From Amycolatopsis oliviviridis (lineage in GTDB: Bacteria; Actinomycetota; Actinomycetes; Mycobacteriales; Pseudonocardiaceae): a DNA stretch of 64,000 nucleotides. Of this stretch, positions 55,891 to 63,618 are shown piece after piece. Within the stretch, counting starts at the first letter, position 1. Each line of letters opens with the position of its first letter. Both the position numbers and the translations under genes were made by a program. The stretch lies in assembly GCF_014654365.1 (NCBI RefSeq), contig NZ_BNAY01000003.1, forward strand, positions 248,001 to 312,000, read 5' to 3'. The notes under the pieces are model-generated. The model made no database searches. It worked only from the letters and a program-made list of their open reading frames with translations, and had not been told where the DNA came from.

Positions 55891-57330
55891 TCAGCGCCGC
55901 CATGCCTTGACGAGCTCGTCCGGGCCGAAAGTGGCCGCCAGCGGCAGTCCTTCCTCGACACCGCTGCGGGAGACGGCGACCAGCGGAGTGCTGTGGTCAC
56001 GTCCTGGGATCGACATGGATCCGGCGATGAGGCTTTCCAGCTCGCGCTTCCCGAAAAGGTCGTTTTCCAGCCACTTGATCGAGCCGGTGAACGCGATGCG
56101 AGTCGCGGCGGGCCGTTCACGGTCGACGCCGACCAGGTCGATCTCCGGGTTGTTCTGCCTGTTCCACCAGCCACCGACGAATTCCGCTTCGGGCAGGCGG
56201 TCGTCGGGCAGCAGCCGGGAGAGACCGGTCCGGATGACTGGTTCGACGGCGCGGCCCCGCCACGATGTCCACGATCGTTCGATCCGTGCGGCGACCAGAT
56301 CGCCTCGACCGCGTTCGACTTCGGCGATCCCCCGCTGCAGGAAGGCCAACCAGAACCGAAGGTACGAGTCTTCGATCCGGTAGCGCTTGTTCTTGGTATC
56401 GGGACGGATGGCAAGCGGATTGTCGACGGCGACGATGCGTTTGGCCGTCAAGCTGTTCAAGATGGGTGCGAGGGTGCCCGACGGGATCGGGTCCCCGGCT
56501 CCGATCCGGTTGGCGATCGTGCTGAACGTCCGTTCGCCGGTACCGATCGCCTCAAGAGCCGAGCGGCTGTGCGATGGCTCGGGGACTTCACCGAGCAACG
56601 AAAGCTCCCCGGCCATCAGCAAGGGAGAGAGCGGGTCCGCGAGCTGATCGCGCAAGAAGGCCTTCCGGTCGATGCCCGGCTTCCAGCGTTGGACGATCTC
56701 AGGAAAGCCTCCGGTGATCAGGAACGCGTCGATCGCCTCCGCCGATTCGAGCGAGGTCATCTCCTGCACGTCGCCGGGATCGAGAGGGCGGACAAGCATG
56801 CGGGCGGCACGACCATGAAAGGGGCGACCGTACTCCTGCAGGGACTCCATCATCGAAAGATCACTGCCGACGAGCAGCAGAAGCACAGGCTTGGCGGACA
56901 GGTACCGATCCCAAACGGTCTGAAGGGCACCCTCGAACTCGCTGTCCCGCTCAACGAGCCAAGGCACCTCATCCAGGACGACGATGCTCGGTTCATGTTC
57001 GGGAACAGCGACCGCCAGGGCGCGCAAGGTCTGGTTCCAGTCAGCGCCGGCCGCTCCGGCGACGAGATCAGCACCGGGGAGCGCGGACTGGGCCAGCGCC
57101 GCGATGAAGTCGCCGCGCTCGGCAGCCGGATTCCGGCCACGGGAGGCCTGAAAGACCACGTACGGCACATCTGAGCGGTCGCAGAACTCCTGAACCAAGC
57201 GGGACTTCCCCACACGACGGCGACCCGTGACGATCACGGCTTGCCCAGGGGTCGTCGCGACCGCTTCGCGAACCACTCGCAACCGCCTGCTCAGCAGCGC
57301 CAGATCGTTCGAACGCCCTTGAAATCTCAC
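55891..57330 (-). CDS. AAA ATPase with DUF234 nuclease-like domain
   Basis: 479 residues. ATPase part: FQGRSNDLALLSRRL, Walker A TGRRRVGKSRLVQEF, Walker B IVVLDEVPWLVE, LVGSDLSMMESL. A winged helix and a DUF234 restriction-endonuclease-like part at about 390-450 (NPEIDLVGVDRERPA, IAFTGSIKWL) complete it. This ATPase family is common in archaea and in mobile or defence-like contexts; its role is not known. The promoter is strikingly AT-rich with a 10-bp inverted repeat. Confidence 0.85.
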   Translation of the reverse strand: MRFQGRSNDLALLSRRLRVVREAVATTPGQAVIVTGRRRVGKSRLVQEFCDRSDVPYVVFQASRGRNPAAERGDFIAALAQSALPGADLVAGAAGADWNQTLRALAVAVPEHEPSIVVLDEVPWLVERDSEFEGALQTVWDRYLSAKPVLLLLVGSDLSMMESLQEYGRPFHGRAARMLVRPLDPGDVQEMTSLESAEAIDAFLITGGFPEIVQRWKPGIDRKAFLRDQLADPLSPLLMAGELSLLGEVPEPSHSRSALEAIGTGERTFSTIANRIGAGDPIPSGTLAPILNSLTAKRIVAVDNPLAIRPDTKNKRYRIEDSYLRFWLAFLQRGIAEVERGRGDLVAARIERSWTSWRGRAVEPVIRTGLSRLLPDDRLPEAEFVGGWWNRQNNPEIDLVGVDRERPAATRIAFTGSIKWLENDLFGKRELESLIAGSMSIPGRDHSTPLVAVSRSGVEEGLPLAATFGPDELVKAWRR

Positions 57331-57347
57331 AAACTCTGACCTTACCT

Positions 57348-57384
57348 AAGTATGATTGAATCTTACTTAGATTGAATCATACTT
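57348..57384. promoter_or_regulatory. AT-rich inverted/direct repeat operator at the DUF234 ATPase start
   Basis: AAGTATGATT (57348-57357) and AATCATACTT (57375-57384) are perfect inverted repeats with a 17-bp spacer. ATTGAATC occurs twice in direct orientation between and across them. The site is 18-54 bp upstream of the ATPase start and differs sharply in base composition from its neighbours. Confidence 0.55.
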
Positions 57385-57456
57385 TACCCGGCCCGGCGAG
57401 GCGATCCGCCCCATGCGAGCCGACGGTCCTCACTTCGGCAAGCCCAAGTAGTCGAT

Positions 57457-57470
57457 GGTACTCTGGTACC
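57457..57470. promoter_or_regulatory. Inverted repeat GGTAC-N4-GTACC upstream of the RHH gene
   Basis: GGTAC (57457-57461) and GTACC (57466-57470) lie 38-52 bp before the ATG. Antitoxin-like RHH proteins often bind such a site in their own promoter. Confidence 0.45.
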
Positions 57471-57508
57471 CGAGGGTCAATCGGCCTCATTCGAGGAGGG
57501 GTCAGAAA

Positions 57509-57769
57509 ATGGCTGCCGCCACCGCGCCCATCAAGGTGGATGCCGCGACCGATGAACTCGTGTCCCACGCGGCTCACTTCTTGTCGCGCTCGAAAAAGGA
57601 CATCGTCGATGCCGCCGTCCGCGAGTACATCGACGCACACCGCGACGAGATCAACGCTGGGATCAAAGCCGCCCTCGGACAGCTCAACGGCACCGACGCG
57701 GCCGCGGTCTCCCTGCTCACCGGATTCAGCGGTGAGGAACTCGATGAACTCGGCGGAGTACCGAAGTAG
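57509..57769 (+). CDS. Ribbon-helix-helix antitoxin-like protein
   Basis: 86 residues. The N-terminal RHH fold is suggested by APIKVDAATDELVSHAAHFL, SRSKKDIVDAAVREYIDAHR. The C-terminus (ALGQLNGTDAAAVSLLTGFS) is a short tail that could bind a toxin. The ATG at 57509 follows AGGAGG at a nine-base spacing. No canonical toxin follows; the next gene (57822) and the divergent ATPase are candidates for partners. Orphan antitoxin is a possible alternative. Confidence 0.65.
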   Translation: MAAATAPIKVDAATDELVSHAAHFLSRSKKDIVDAAVREYIDAHRDEINAGIKAALGQLNGTDAAAVSLLTGFSGEELDELGGVPK

Positions 57770-57809
57770 CTCGGCTCGCATCGGTTGTTCCGGCCGACAG
57801 CCCGTTCTC

Positions 57810-57815
57810 TAGCAT
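57810..57815 (+). promoter_or_regulatory. -10 element of a leaderless promoter
   Basis: TAGCAT ends six bases before ATG 57822; TTGTTC (57785-57790) could be a -35. No ribosome-binding site is present. Confidence 0.45.
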
Positions 57816-57821
57816 TTGATC

Positions 57822-58613
57822 ATGACTCAGGTCACAGTCGGCGTCCGTCCGACCAAGAGATGCCTTGCCGATCTCGGACTTCCTTTGCCGGACCTCGGCC
57901 ACCCGCTCGACGAGATCGACAATCCGATCGTCGTCACCGCTCAGGCTGTCCCGGCACTTCGCGACGCCGGTGGGGCTCAGCGGATCTTGTCACTGCACGA
58001 CCGCGTGTGGTTCAAGGTCAAAACCAGCGATCGCCGAGCAGTCGTGACCCGGCTGCTCGGCGATGACCTGCCGGACGGACTTCCGCACGAAGTCGGCGCC
58101 TGGTGGATCGGCGCGGCCGGACATCGTCAAGCCGAAAGTCCGCAACGTGACTTCTACGAATCGATCAGGCGCGAGTGCACCGAAGGCAAGACCGTTTCGA
58201 CCACTCGCCTCCTCCCCATCGTCTGGGATTGGAAGCGCCTCAGTGGCGAGCAAGCAGTGGCCTGGCGACGTGAGATGAAGCGACTTGTCATCCACCTCAT
58301 CGCCTTGTCCCTCACCATCGGCGAACTCGCCGTGGCCGAATTCCAGCACCACCGCATCAAGGCTCTTGTCCGCATCGATGACGGCCACGAGGCATACCTG
58401 GCGATCATCGCCGAAGGAATCCCGGATCCGGAGATCTTCGCCCTGCTCCTCGACTGCGTTCCCGGCGTCACGAAGGACGATTGGCAACCCGAGCCGTCCG
58501 AACTGGCGGCGATGGAACCGGCCCCCGGTGAGATCGTCTGGTCGACTCTCTTCCCGTCGGAAATCGCGAGCACGATTCTCGAACTCGACGCGGATCAGCG
58601 GACGCGGTCGTAG
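57822..58613 (+). CDS. Protein of unknown function
   Basis: 263 residues. No family recognised. Distinctive parts: TVGVRPTKRCLADLGLPLPD, LSLHDRVWFKVKTSDRRAVV, GAWWIGAAGHRQAESPQRDF and IVWDWKRLSGEQAVAWRREM. The layout is soluble and mixed alpha/beta. It lies 52 bp after the RHH gene and has its own leaderless promoter. Base composition is lower in G+C than its neighbours, as for the ATPase. It ends in a 19-bp tail-to-tail overlap with the DHFR-like gene. Confidence 0.6.
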   Translation: MTQVTVGVRPTKRCLADLGLPLPDLGHPLDEIDNPIVVTAQAVPALRDAGGAQRILSLHDRVWFKVKTSDRRAVVTRLLGDDLPDGLPHEVGAWWIGAAGHRQAESPQRDFYESIRRECTEGKTVSTTRLLPIVWDWKRLSGEQAVAWRREMKRLVIHLIALSLTIGELAVAEFQHHRIKALVRIDDGHEAYLAIIAEGIPDPEIFALLLDCVPGVTKDDWQPEPSELAAMEPAPGEIVWSTLFPSEIASTILELDADQRTRS

Positions 58614-59194
58614 ACCAGCGCCATCTCTCCCAGTTCCCCGACCTCCTGATAAGCCAGCGTCCACTTCGAAGCCGGCAGGCCGTCGACGAACAGCCGCTGC
58701 CCGCCGCCGGTGATCTCGGGGCAGATCATCAGGTACAGCCGGTCGACGAGGTCGTCCGCCAGCAGGGCCTTGATGACGCTCGCGCTGCTGTTGACCAGGA
58801 TGTCGCCCTCACCGTTCGCCTTCAGGTCGGCGATGACGTCGGCGGCCGGGGCGTCGACGATGCGGGCGCGGTCCCAGGGCGCTTCGGTCAGGGTCGTGGA
58901 GAAGACGACCTTTTCGGCGTCCACCAGCCATTTCGCGTAGGCGCGGTCGCGTGGGTCGGCGTTCTCGTCGGCGGCGATCGTCGGCCAGAAGCCCAGGAAT
59001 CCTTCGGCGTTCAGTCTGCCGAGCACCGCGGTGGTCGCGGTTTCGTGAATGCGGCCGAGGTGAGCGCGGGCGACGTCGGTGGTGGCGTACGAAACGATCG
59101 CGCCCATGTCGCCGGGGCCGCCCGGGCCGCTGTAGTGGCCGTCGAGGCTGAGGCCGATGTTCGCGGTGACGCGGCGGCCGGTCGGGTTCGTCAT
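58595..59194 (-). CDS. Dihydrofolate-reductase-like (RibD C-terminal) protein
   Basis: 199 residues. The family pattern is TANIGLSLDGHYSGPGGPGD, TAVLGRLNAEGFLGFWPTIA, KVVFSTTLT, GDILVNSSASVIKALLADDLVD and ITGGGQRLFVDG. Such proteins bind NADPH and are often co-encoded with ArsR/SRPBCC regulators. It is 5 bp after the ArsR-SRPBCC gene on the same strand, so it is the second gene of that operon. The substrate is unknown. Confidence 0.86.
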   Translation of the reverse strand: MTNPTGRRVTANIGLSLDGHYSGPGGPGDMGAIVSYATTDVARAHLGRIHETATTAVLGRLNAEGFLGFWPTIAADENADPRDRAYAKWLVDAEKVVFSTTLTEAPWDRARIVDAPAADVIADLKANGEGDILVNSSASVIKALLADDLVDRLYLMICPEITGGGQRLFVDGLPASKWTLAYQEVGELGEMALVYDRVR

Positions 59195-59199
59195 GTCGT

Positions 59200-60000
59200 T
59201 CAGTCCTTTTCCTGAGTGAGCCGGGTTGCGAGGTTGTCGAGCACCTGGCCCCAGCCGGTTTCGATCCCGGCGATGAAAGGCACGGCCTCGACGGTGGTTT
59301 CGGTGATGCGCAGGTCGAGCCGGAGCCGGGTCCCGCCCGGCGCCTCGGTGAAGTCCAGGGCGTAGTGCCCGGTGAAAAAGGTGTCCCCCTTGGCGTCCAG
59401 CACCGAGAGGTCGAATTCGAGGTGTTCGAATTCGGACGCGGCGCGGACCTCGCCCGCAGAGCGATATCGCCCTTCCGCGTCGCGGTAGTCGAGCACCGCC
59501 CGGCCACCGGGCCAGGGCTCGATGACGCAGTCGGTGACGGTCATCGAGGGCGGCGCCCACCACGACGCCAGCAGTTCGGGCTCGATCCAGTGCCGCCAGA
59601 CATCGTTGCGCGGGGCGGTGAGCAGCCGGTCGAACGAGAACGCCCGCCCGTCCGCCCACCGGTCACGGTCCGCGGCCGCCGCGCTCTCGCTGATCGCTGC
59701 CTGATAGCGCGTGAGGACATCGCGCTCGCCCTCGTTCGCCTCGATGGTCGCGATCAGCGCCCGCAGCCGGTCTTCGAAGTCCTTCAGCCGGGCGGCCTCG
59801 ACCGCGTAGACGCGACGCTGCCCGAGCGGGAAGACCGTCACGAGACCGGCGCGCGCGAGGGTCTGGAGGTGCTTGGTGGTCTGCGGCTGCCGCAGACCGG
59901 TCAGCTCGGCGAGCTCACCGACGGACCGGGGCCGCTCGGCGAGAAGCTCGACGATGCGCCACCTCGCTCCGTCTCCCAGGGCTGCTGCGATCTGCTCCAT
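59200..60000 (-). CDS. ArsR-type HTH fused to an SRPBCC (AHSA1) domain
   Basis: 266 residues. ArsR winged helix at about 1-90 (IAAALGDGARWRIVELLAER, GLRQPQTTKHLQTLARAGLV, FPLGQRRVYAVE), then an AHSA1-like SRPBCC domain (FDRLLTAPRNDVWRHWIEPE, WWAPPSMTV, LDYRDAEGRY, TGWGQVLDNLATRL). This fusion is common before DHFR-like proteins. The AHSA1 pocket may sense a hydrophobic ligand. GAATAT(T)CTTG direct repeats lie just upstream (60023-60048), a likely operator overlapping the end of the methyltransferase gene. Confidence 0.88.
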   Translation of the reverse strand: MEQIAAALGDGARWRIVELLAERPRSVGELAELTGLRQPQTTKHLQTLARAGLVTVFPLGQRRVYAVEAARLKDFEDRLRALIATIEANEGERDVLTRYQAAISESAAAADRDRWADGRAFSFDRLLTAPRNDVWRHWIEPELLASWWAPPSMTVTDCVIEPWPGGRAVLDYRDAEGRYRSAGEVRAASEFEHLEFDLSVLDAKGDTFFTGHYALDFTEAPGGTRLRLDLRITETTVEAVPFIAGIETGWGQVLDNLATRLTQEKD

Positions 60001-60006
60001 GCCGAG

Positions 60007-60048
60007 AAGTATTCATGCAGCAGAATATTCTTGTCAAGGAATATCTTG
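60007..60048. promoter_or_regulatory. GAATATTCTTG direct repeats upstream of the ArsR-SRPBCC gene
   Basis: GAATATTCTTG (60023-60033) and GAATATCTTG (60039-60048) are direct copies in register (16 bp apart). A third AAGTATTC sits at 60007-60014. GAATATTC itself is a palindrome. The gene's own regulator is the likely binder. Confidence 0.45.
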
Positions 60049-61041
60049 GCGGTGGAACTCCAGCAGGCTGCGCTCCCCGGTCAGCGTGGTGAGGGAGTCG
60101 AAGACCAGACCGTGCGCGGCGGCGAGTTCGCGGAGCTCGTCGAGGCGCCGCTCGCGGCCGCCGTAGAGCACGAGCATGACCAGGTCCCACTCGGTTTGCG
60201 CCCCGAGCCCGCCGACGGCCTCGATGACCAGGACGCGCCCTCCCGGACGGACCGCCTCGGCACACCTGGCCAGGATCCGATGGGCGTGCTCGTCGTCCCA
60301 GTCGTGGAGGATGTCCGACAGTAGGTACGCGTCCGCGCCCGCCGGGAGCGGATCGAAGAAGCTGCCCGCGGTGACCTCGATCCGGTCTTCGAGCCCCCGC
60401 TCACGCAACTCCTTCTCGGCGGCGGCAGCGGTGGGCGCGAGATCGACGAGATTCCCGCGCACCGAGGGATTGGCCGCCAGGATCGCGGCGAGCAGACTGC
60501 CGTGACCCCCGCCGACGTCGACGATCGTGTCGAACCGGGACCAGTCGAAACCGGCGACGAGACCCGGCACCTGGGTCAGGAACCGCTGCGTCATCTGCCG
60601 GTCGAAGCTCTCCCGCAGCCGGGGCTGCTCGGCCAGATCGGTCCAGAAATCCTTGCCGTAGCGGCGGATGTAGCCCGCCTGGCCGGTGGCGACGCTGTGC
60701 GCGAGTTCGATGAACGCTAGTTCGCCCCGCCCGCCGGCGGCGTTCATGTCGAGGAGCCCGGCGAGTCCGTTTCCGGCGTCGGCGCGGAGTTTCGCTCCGT
60801 ATTCGGTGGTGCGGTAGCCGTCCGGCGTCCGTTCGAGGACGCCGAGGGTGGTCAGGTGCCCCAGCAGCAGATCGAGCGCGAGCGGGGATTGGCCGAGTTC
60901 CGCCGCCAGTTCGGCGGCGGCCGCGCCTTCACCGGTCAACCGGTCCGGCAGTCCGAGGGTGACCGCGACCCGCAGCGCCATCGGCGTCGCGAGCCCGGCC
61001 AGCCGGAGGAATTCTTGCCTGTCCTTGTCATGAGTGGTCAC
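60034..61041 (-). CDS. SAM-dependent O-methyltransferase (COMT/ASMT-like)
   Basis: 335 residues. N-terminal dimerisation winged helix (ATPMALRVAVTLGLPDRLTG, LDLLLGHLTTLGVLERT), then a methyltransferase domain with the SAM motif DTIVDVGGGHGSLLAAILAA, NLVDLAPTAAAAEK, LLSDILHDWDDEHAHRIL (acid-base His) and GRVLVIEAV. The family methylates hydroxyls on aromatic natural products. GTG 61041 (MTTHDKDRQEFLRL) is preferred; the TTG at 61068 is an alternative. Its substrate is unknown, and no biosynthetic cluster is adjacent. Confidence 0.86.
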   Translation of the reverse strand: MTTHDKDRQEFLRLAGLATPMALRVAVTLGLPDRLTGEGAAAAELAAELGQSPLALDLLLGHLTTLGVLERTPDGYRTTEYGAKLRADAGNGLAGLLDMNAAGGRGELAFIELAHSVATGQAGYIRRYGKDFWTDLAEQPRLRESFDRQMTQRFLTQVPGLVAGFDWSRFDTIVDVGGGHGSLLAAILAANPSVRGNLVDLAPTAAAAEKELRERGLEDRIEVTAGSFFDPLPAGADAYLLSDILHDWDDEHAHRILARCAEAVRPGGRVLVIEAVGGLGAQTEWDLVMLVLYGGRERRLDELRELAAAHGLVFDSLTTLTGERSLLEFHRQDIP

Positions 61042-61075
61042 GACTGTCGACTTTGGCAGTGCGGTCAAGCGAAAA

Positions 61076-61460
61076 TCAGGCGGCGATTTCCCGGACCGCG
61101 GCGATCAGGCGATCGATTTCCTCCTCGGTGTTGTAGCCGTGCGGCGAGATCCGGAGCCCGCCGGATCTCGCCGAGCACGCGATCCCCCGCGCCTTGAGCC
61201 GTTCCGTCGGCAATGGAGCCGGTATCCCGTCGACGTGCACGGACACGATTCCCGAGCGATACCCGGCGTCGCGGTCCGAAAGCACTGTCGCACCGATTCC
61301 GGCGACGTTCGGCATGCCGCCTTCCAGCCTTCGGGCCGTCACGTCGGGAACGTAGGCCGGGTTGTCCCAGCCCTCCCGGTGTACGACCGAGTTCCAGCCC
61401 GGCTCCAGCGGCCGCAGCAGGTCCAAACAGGACTCCCGCACGTAGAACCGTGTCCACTTA
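61076..61460 (-). pseudogene. C-terminal remnant of a class V aminotransferase (cysteine-desulfurase/isopenicillin-epimerase-like)
   Basis: About 125 codons are left. Reading begins KWTRFYVRESCLDLL, where KW may be the PLP lysine region and RFYVRE the next strand, and continues to GYRSGIVSVHVDG, GLRISPHGYNTEEEIDRLIA. Family members are about 370-400 residues, so the N-terminal two-thirds is missing. The upstream neighbour is an intact SDR stop, so a deletion or replacement removed the front of the gene. Confidence 0.7.
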
Positions 61461-62045
61461 CGGCGTCAGCGTCCGTCCGGTCAGGCCCGCGGTCTCCACC
61501 GCCTCGACGTAGCTCCGCGCGACGACCGACGCCGGAGTGCCACCGTCCGGTTCGCCGAGCGCGGCGAGCGTTTCGCTCACCCAGCCGGGGCTGACGACGT
61601 TGACGCGGAGACCGCGGGGCAGTTCGCGGGCCGCGGTGGCGACGAACGCTTCGAGGCCTGCGTTGGTCAGGACGCCGAACGCGCTGCCGCGCAAGGTCTC
61701 CGGGATCCGCCCCGCGGTCAGCGTGACCGAACCGCCGTCCGGCAGACGCGGGATCGCGTGCCGCAGCAGGAACACCTGGCCGAGCAGTTTCCCTTGCAGC
61801 CCTTGGACGAACTCTTCGTCGGTGCCGCCGTCGACCGGAACCAGCGAGCCGCTTCCCGCGCAGCACACGACATGGTCCATCCCCGGTTCGGCGTCGAAGA
61901 CCGCGTCCAGCGTGGCGGGCCGCTCGACGTCCACCCTGAGCTCGCCGGAACGGGACGCGGGGAACACGGTGTGCCCGCGTGCGGTGAGTGCTTCGGAGAC
62001 CGCGGCACCGATCGTCCCGGTGGCGCCGACAACAAGGATCTTCAT
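61458..62045 (-). CDS. Short-chain dehydrogenase-like protein (atypical catalytic residues)
   Basis: 195 residues. Rossmann start MKILVVGATGTIGAAVSEAL, CCAGSGSLVPVDGG, GSVTLTAGRIPE, then SAFGVLTNAGLEAFVATAAR where YxxxK should be. The catalytic tyrosine and lysine are not obvious, so this may be a non-catalytic or differently acting SDR of the short kind. Its ATG overlaps the stop of the upstream MFS gene (ATGA), so the two are coupled. Confidence 0.8.
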   Translation of the reverse strand: MKILVVGATGTIGAAVSEALTARGHTVFPASRSGELRVDVERPATLDAVFDAEPGMDHVVCCAGSGSLVPVDGGTDEEFVQGLQGKLLGQVFLLRHAIPRLPDGGSVTLTAGRIPETLRGSAFGVLTNAGLEAFVATAARELPRGLRVNVVSPGWVSETLAALGEPDGGTPASVVARSYVEAVETAGLTGRTLTP

Positions 62046-63547
62046 ACCCGCACCGTAATGCCGTCGCGGCGCCGTAGTCGCAGAACAGCCAAAGCACCCA
62101 GGCCGGCGGTGACGACGGCGCAGACGTAACCCACCGTCGAGAAGGCGACGCCGAAGGCCTCCCGCGCGGCTCCGCGCACCGCCTGTCCGGTGTCCGGCGG
62201 CAGCCCCGCGGCGACCCGTTCGGCCACGGTGTGACTTTCCCGGGCGGCGTCACCGATTCCCGGTGGCAGCAGACCGTCCAGCCGCAGCCGGTAGACGGCG
62301 GTGACGAGGGTGCCCATGACCGCGATTCCCAGCGCCACGGCGAGTTCGCCGCACGTCTCCGAGAGCGCGGCCGCGGCTCCCGCATGCTCCTCCGGCGCCG
62401 CTCCCACCACGAGGTCCGTGGTGAGCACGGTCGCCGGGCTCAGCCCGAACGCGGCGAGCGCGCCACCCACGATGACCGTCCACAGTGGATCGTCCGAACC
62501 GGACTGCGCCAGCACGAGATAGCCCGCCAGCGAGACGAACGCACCGGTGGCGATCACGGTGGCGGCCCCCCAGCGGGCCGCGAGGGCGGGCGCGGCGAGG
62601 GAACCGCCGATCGCGGACAACGCCATCGGCGCCGTGAGCAGGCCCGCCCGCAACGGAGACAGCCCGACGGCCATCTGCAGGAACTGCGGCACCAAGAAGT
62701 TCACCGCCGTGATGGTGAAGATCCCGATCGTCAGCAGGGTCAGCGCGGCGCGGAAGACGCGGGACGCGAACAGGCCGGGCGCCACGAGCGGATTCGGGAT
62801 CGCCCGCTGGCGCCGGACGAACACGGTGCCGGCGACGGCTCCGAGAACCAGCACCGAGACGGCGATGACGTCCAGGCCGCCGGCGACGAGTTCCTTGAGC
62901 GCGTAGACCAGCGCGATCATGGTGGTCACCGAGAGGACGACGCTGGCTGGATCGACCTTGTCCGGCGCCGCCACCCGGCTTTCGGGCAGGAGCGCGCGGC
63001 CGAGCAGCACGACCAGCGCCATCACCGGCACGGCGAACAGGAAGACAGACCCCCACCAGAACACCTGCAGCAGCGCCCCGCCGACCAGCGGCCCGAGCGC
63101 GACACCCACGGAGAACGTCGTCATCCAGACGGCGATGGCGGTGGTGCGCTGCCGGTCGTCGCGGAACATGGTGCGGATGAGCGCGAGTGTCGAAGGCATC
63201 AGCGTCGCCCCCGCCAGGCCGAGGACGGCTCGCGCGGCGATGAACGTCTCCGGGGAGGTCGCGAACGCCGCCAGTGCCGAGGCTGCGGCGAACGCCACGG
63301 AGCCGATCAGGAGCAGCCGCCGCCTGCCGATGCGGTCGCCGACCGCGCCCATCGTCACCAGGAAACCCGCGATCATGAAGCCGTAGACGTCCATCGCCCA
63401 CAGCCATTGCGTGGGCCCCGGCGCCAGGTCCGCCCCGATGTGCGGCGCGGCGAGGAAGAGCACGCTGACGTCCATGGCCAGCACGAACAAGGGCAGTGCG
63501 AGCAGCGCGAGACCGAGCCATTCCCGGCGTCCGGCTTTCGGTTCCAT
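62042..63547 (-). CDS. MFS drug exporter, DHA2 type (14 TM)
   Basis: 501 residues with about 14 hydrophobic segments. DHA2 pattern: LLALPLFVLAMDVSVLFLAA, QWLWAMDVYGFMIAGFLVTM, GAVGDRIGRRRLLLIGSVAF, LGLAGATLMPSTLALI. It exports drugs or natural products by proton antiport. The ATG at 63547 has GGGGGG four to nine bases upstream; the ATG at 63559 is an alternative. It is divergent from a TetR regulator and co-transcribed with the SDR-like gene. Confidence 0.9.
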   Translation of the reverse strand: MEPKAGRREWLGLALLALPLFVLAMDVSVLFLAAPHIGADLAPGPTQWLWAMDVYGFMIAGFLVTMGAVGDRIGRRRLLLIGSVAFAAASALAAFATSPETFIAARAVLGLAGATLMPSTLALIRTMFRDDRQRTTAIAVWMTTFSVGVALGPLVGGALLQVFWWGSVFLFAVPVMALVVLLGRALLPESRVAAPDKVDPASVVLSVTTMIALVYALKELVAGGLDVIAVSVLVLGAVAGTVFVRRQRAIPNPLVAPGLFASRVFRAALTLLTIGIFTITAVNFLVPQFLQMAVGLSPLRAGLLTAPMALSAIGGSLAAPALAARWGAATVIATGAFVSLAGYLVLAQSGSDDPLWTVIVGGALAAFGLSPATVLTTDLVVGAAPEEHAGAAAALSETCGELAVALGIAVMGTLVTAVYRLRLDGLLPPGIGDAARESHTVAERVAAGLPPDTGQAVRGAAREAFGVAFSTVGYVCAVVTAGLGALAVLRLRRRDGITVRV

Positions 63548-63566
63548 CGTGCCCCCCATTCAGATA

Positions 63567-63578
63567 CGATACGTACCG
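63567..63578. promoter_or_regulatory. TetR operator in the MFS/TetR divergent promoter
   Basis: CGATACGTACCG is a 12-bp palindrome with one mismatched pair, in the 71-bp gap between the MFS and TetR starts. GTACC/GGTAC half-sites flank it. Confidence 0.5.
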
Positions 63579-63618
63579 ACTCGAAACCAACGGTACCCGG
63601 AAAGGGGCGAATCGGGCA

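Noticed and set aside
54612..58613. Genomic island integrated at the tRNA
   Set aside because: No integrase, no direct repeat of the tRNA 3' end and no phage gene was seen; only base composition hints at transfer.
60034..63547. Biosynthetic gene cluster around the O-methyltransferase, SDR and exporter
   Set aside because: No core synthase, carrier protein, terpene cyclase or RiPP precursor is visible; the genes are isolated tailoring-type enzymes.
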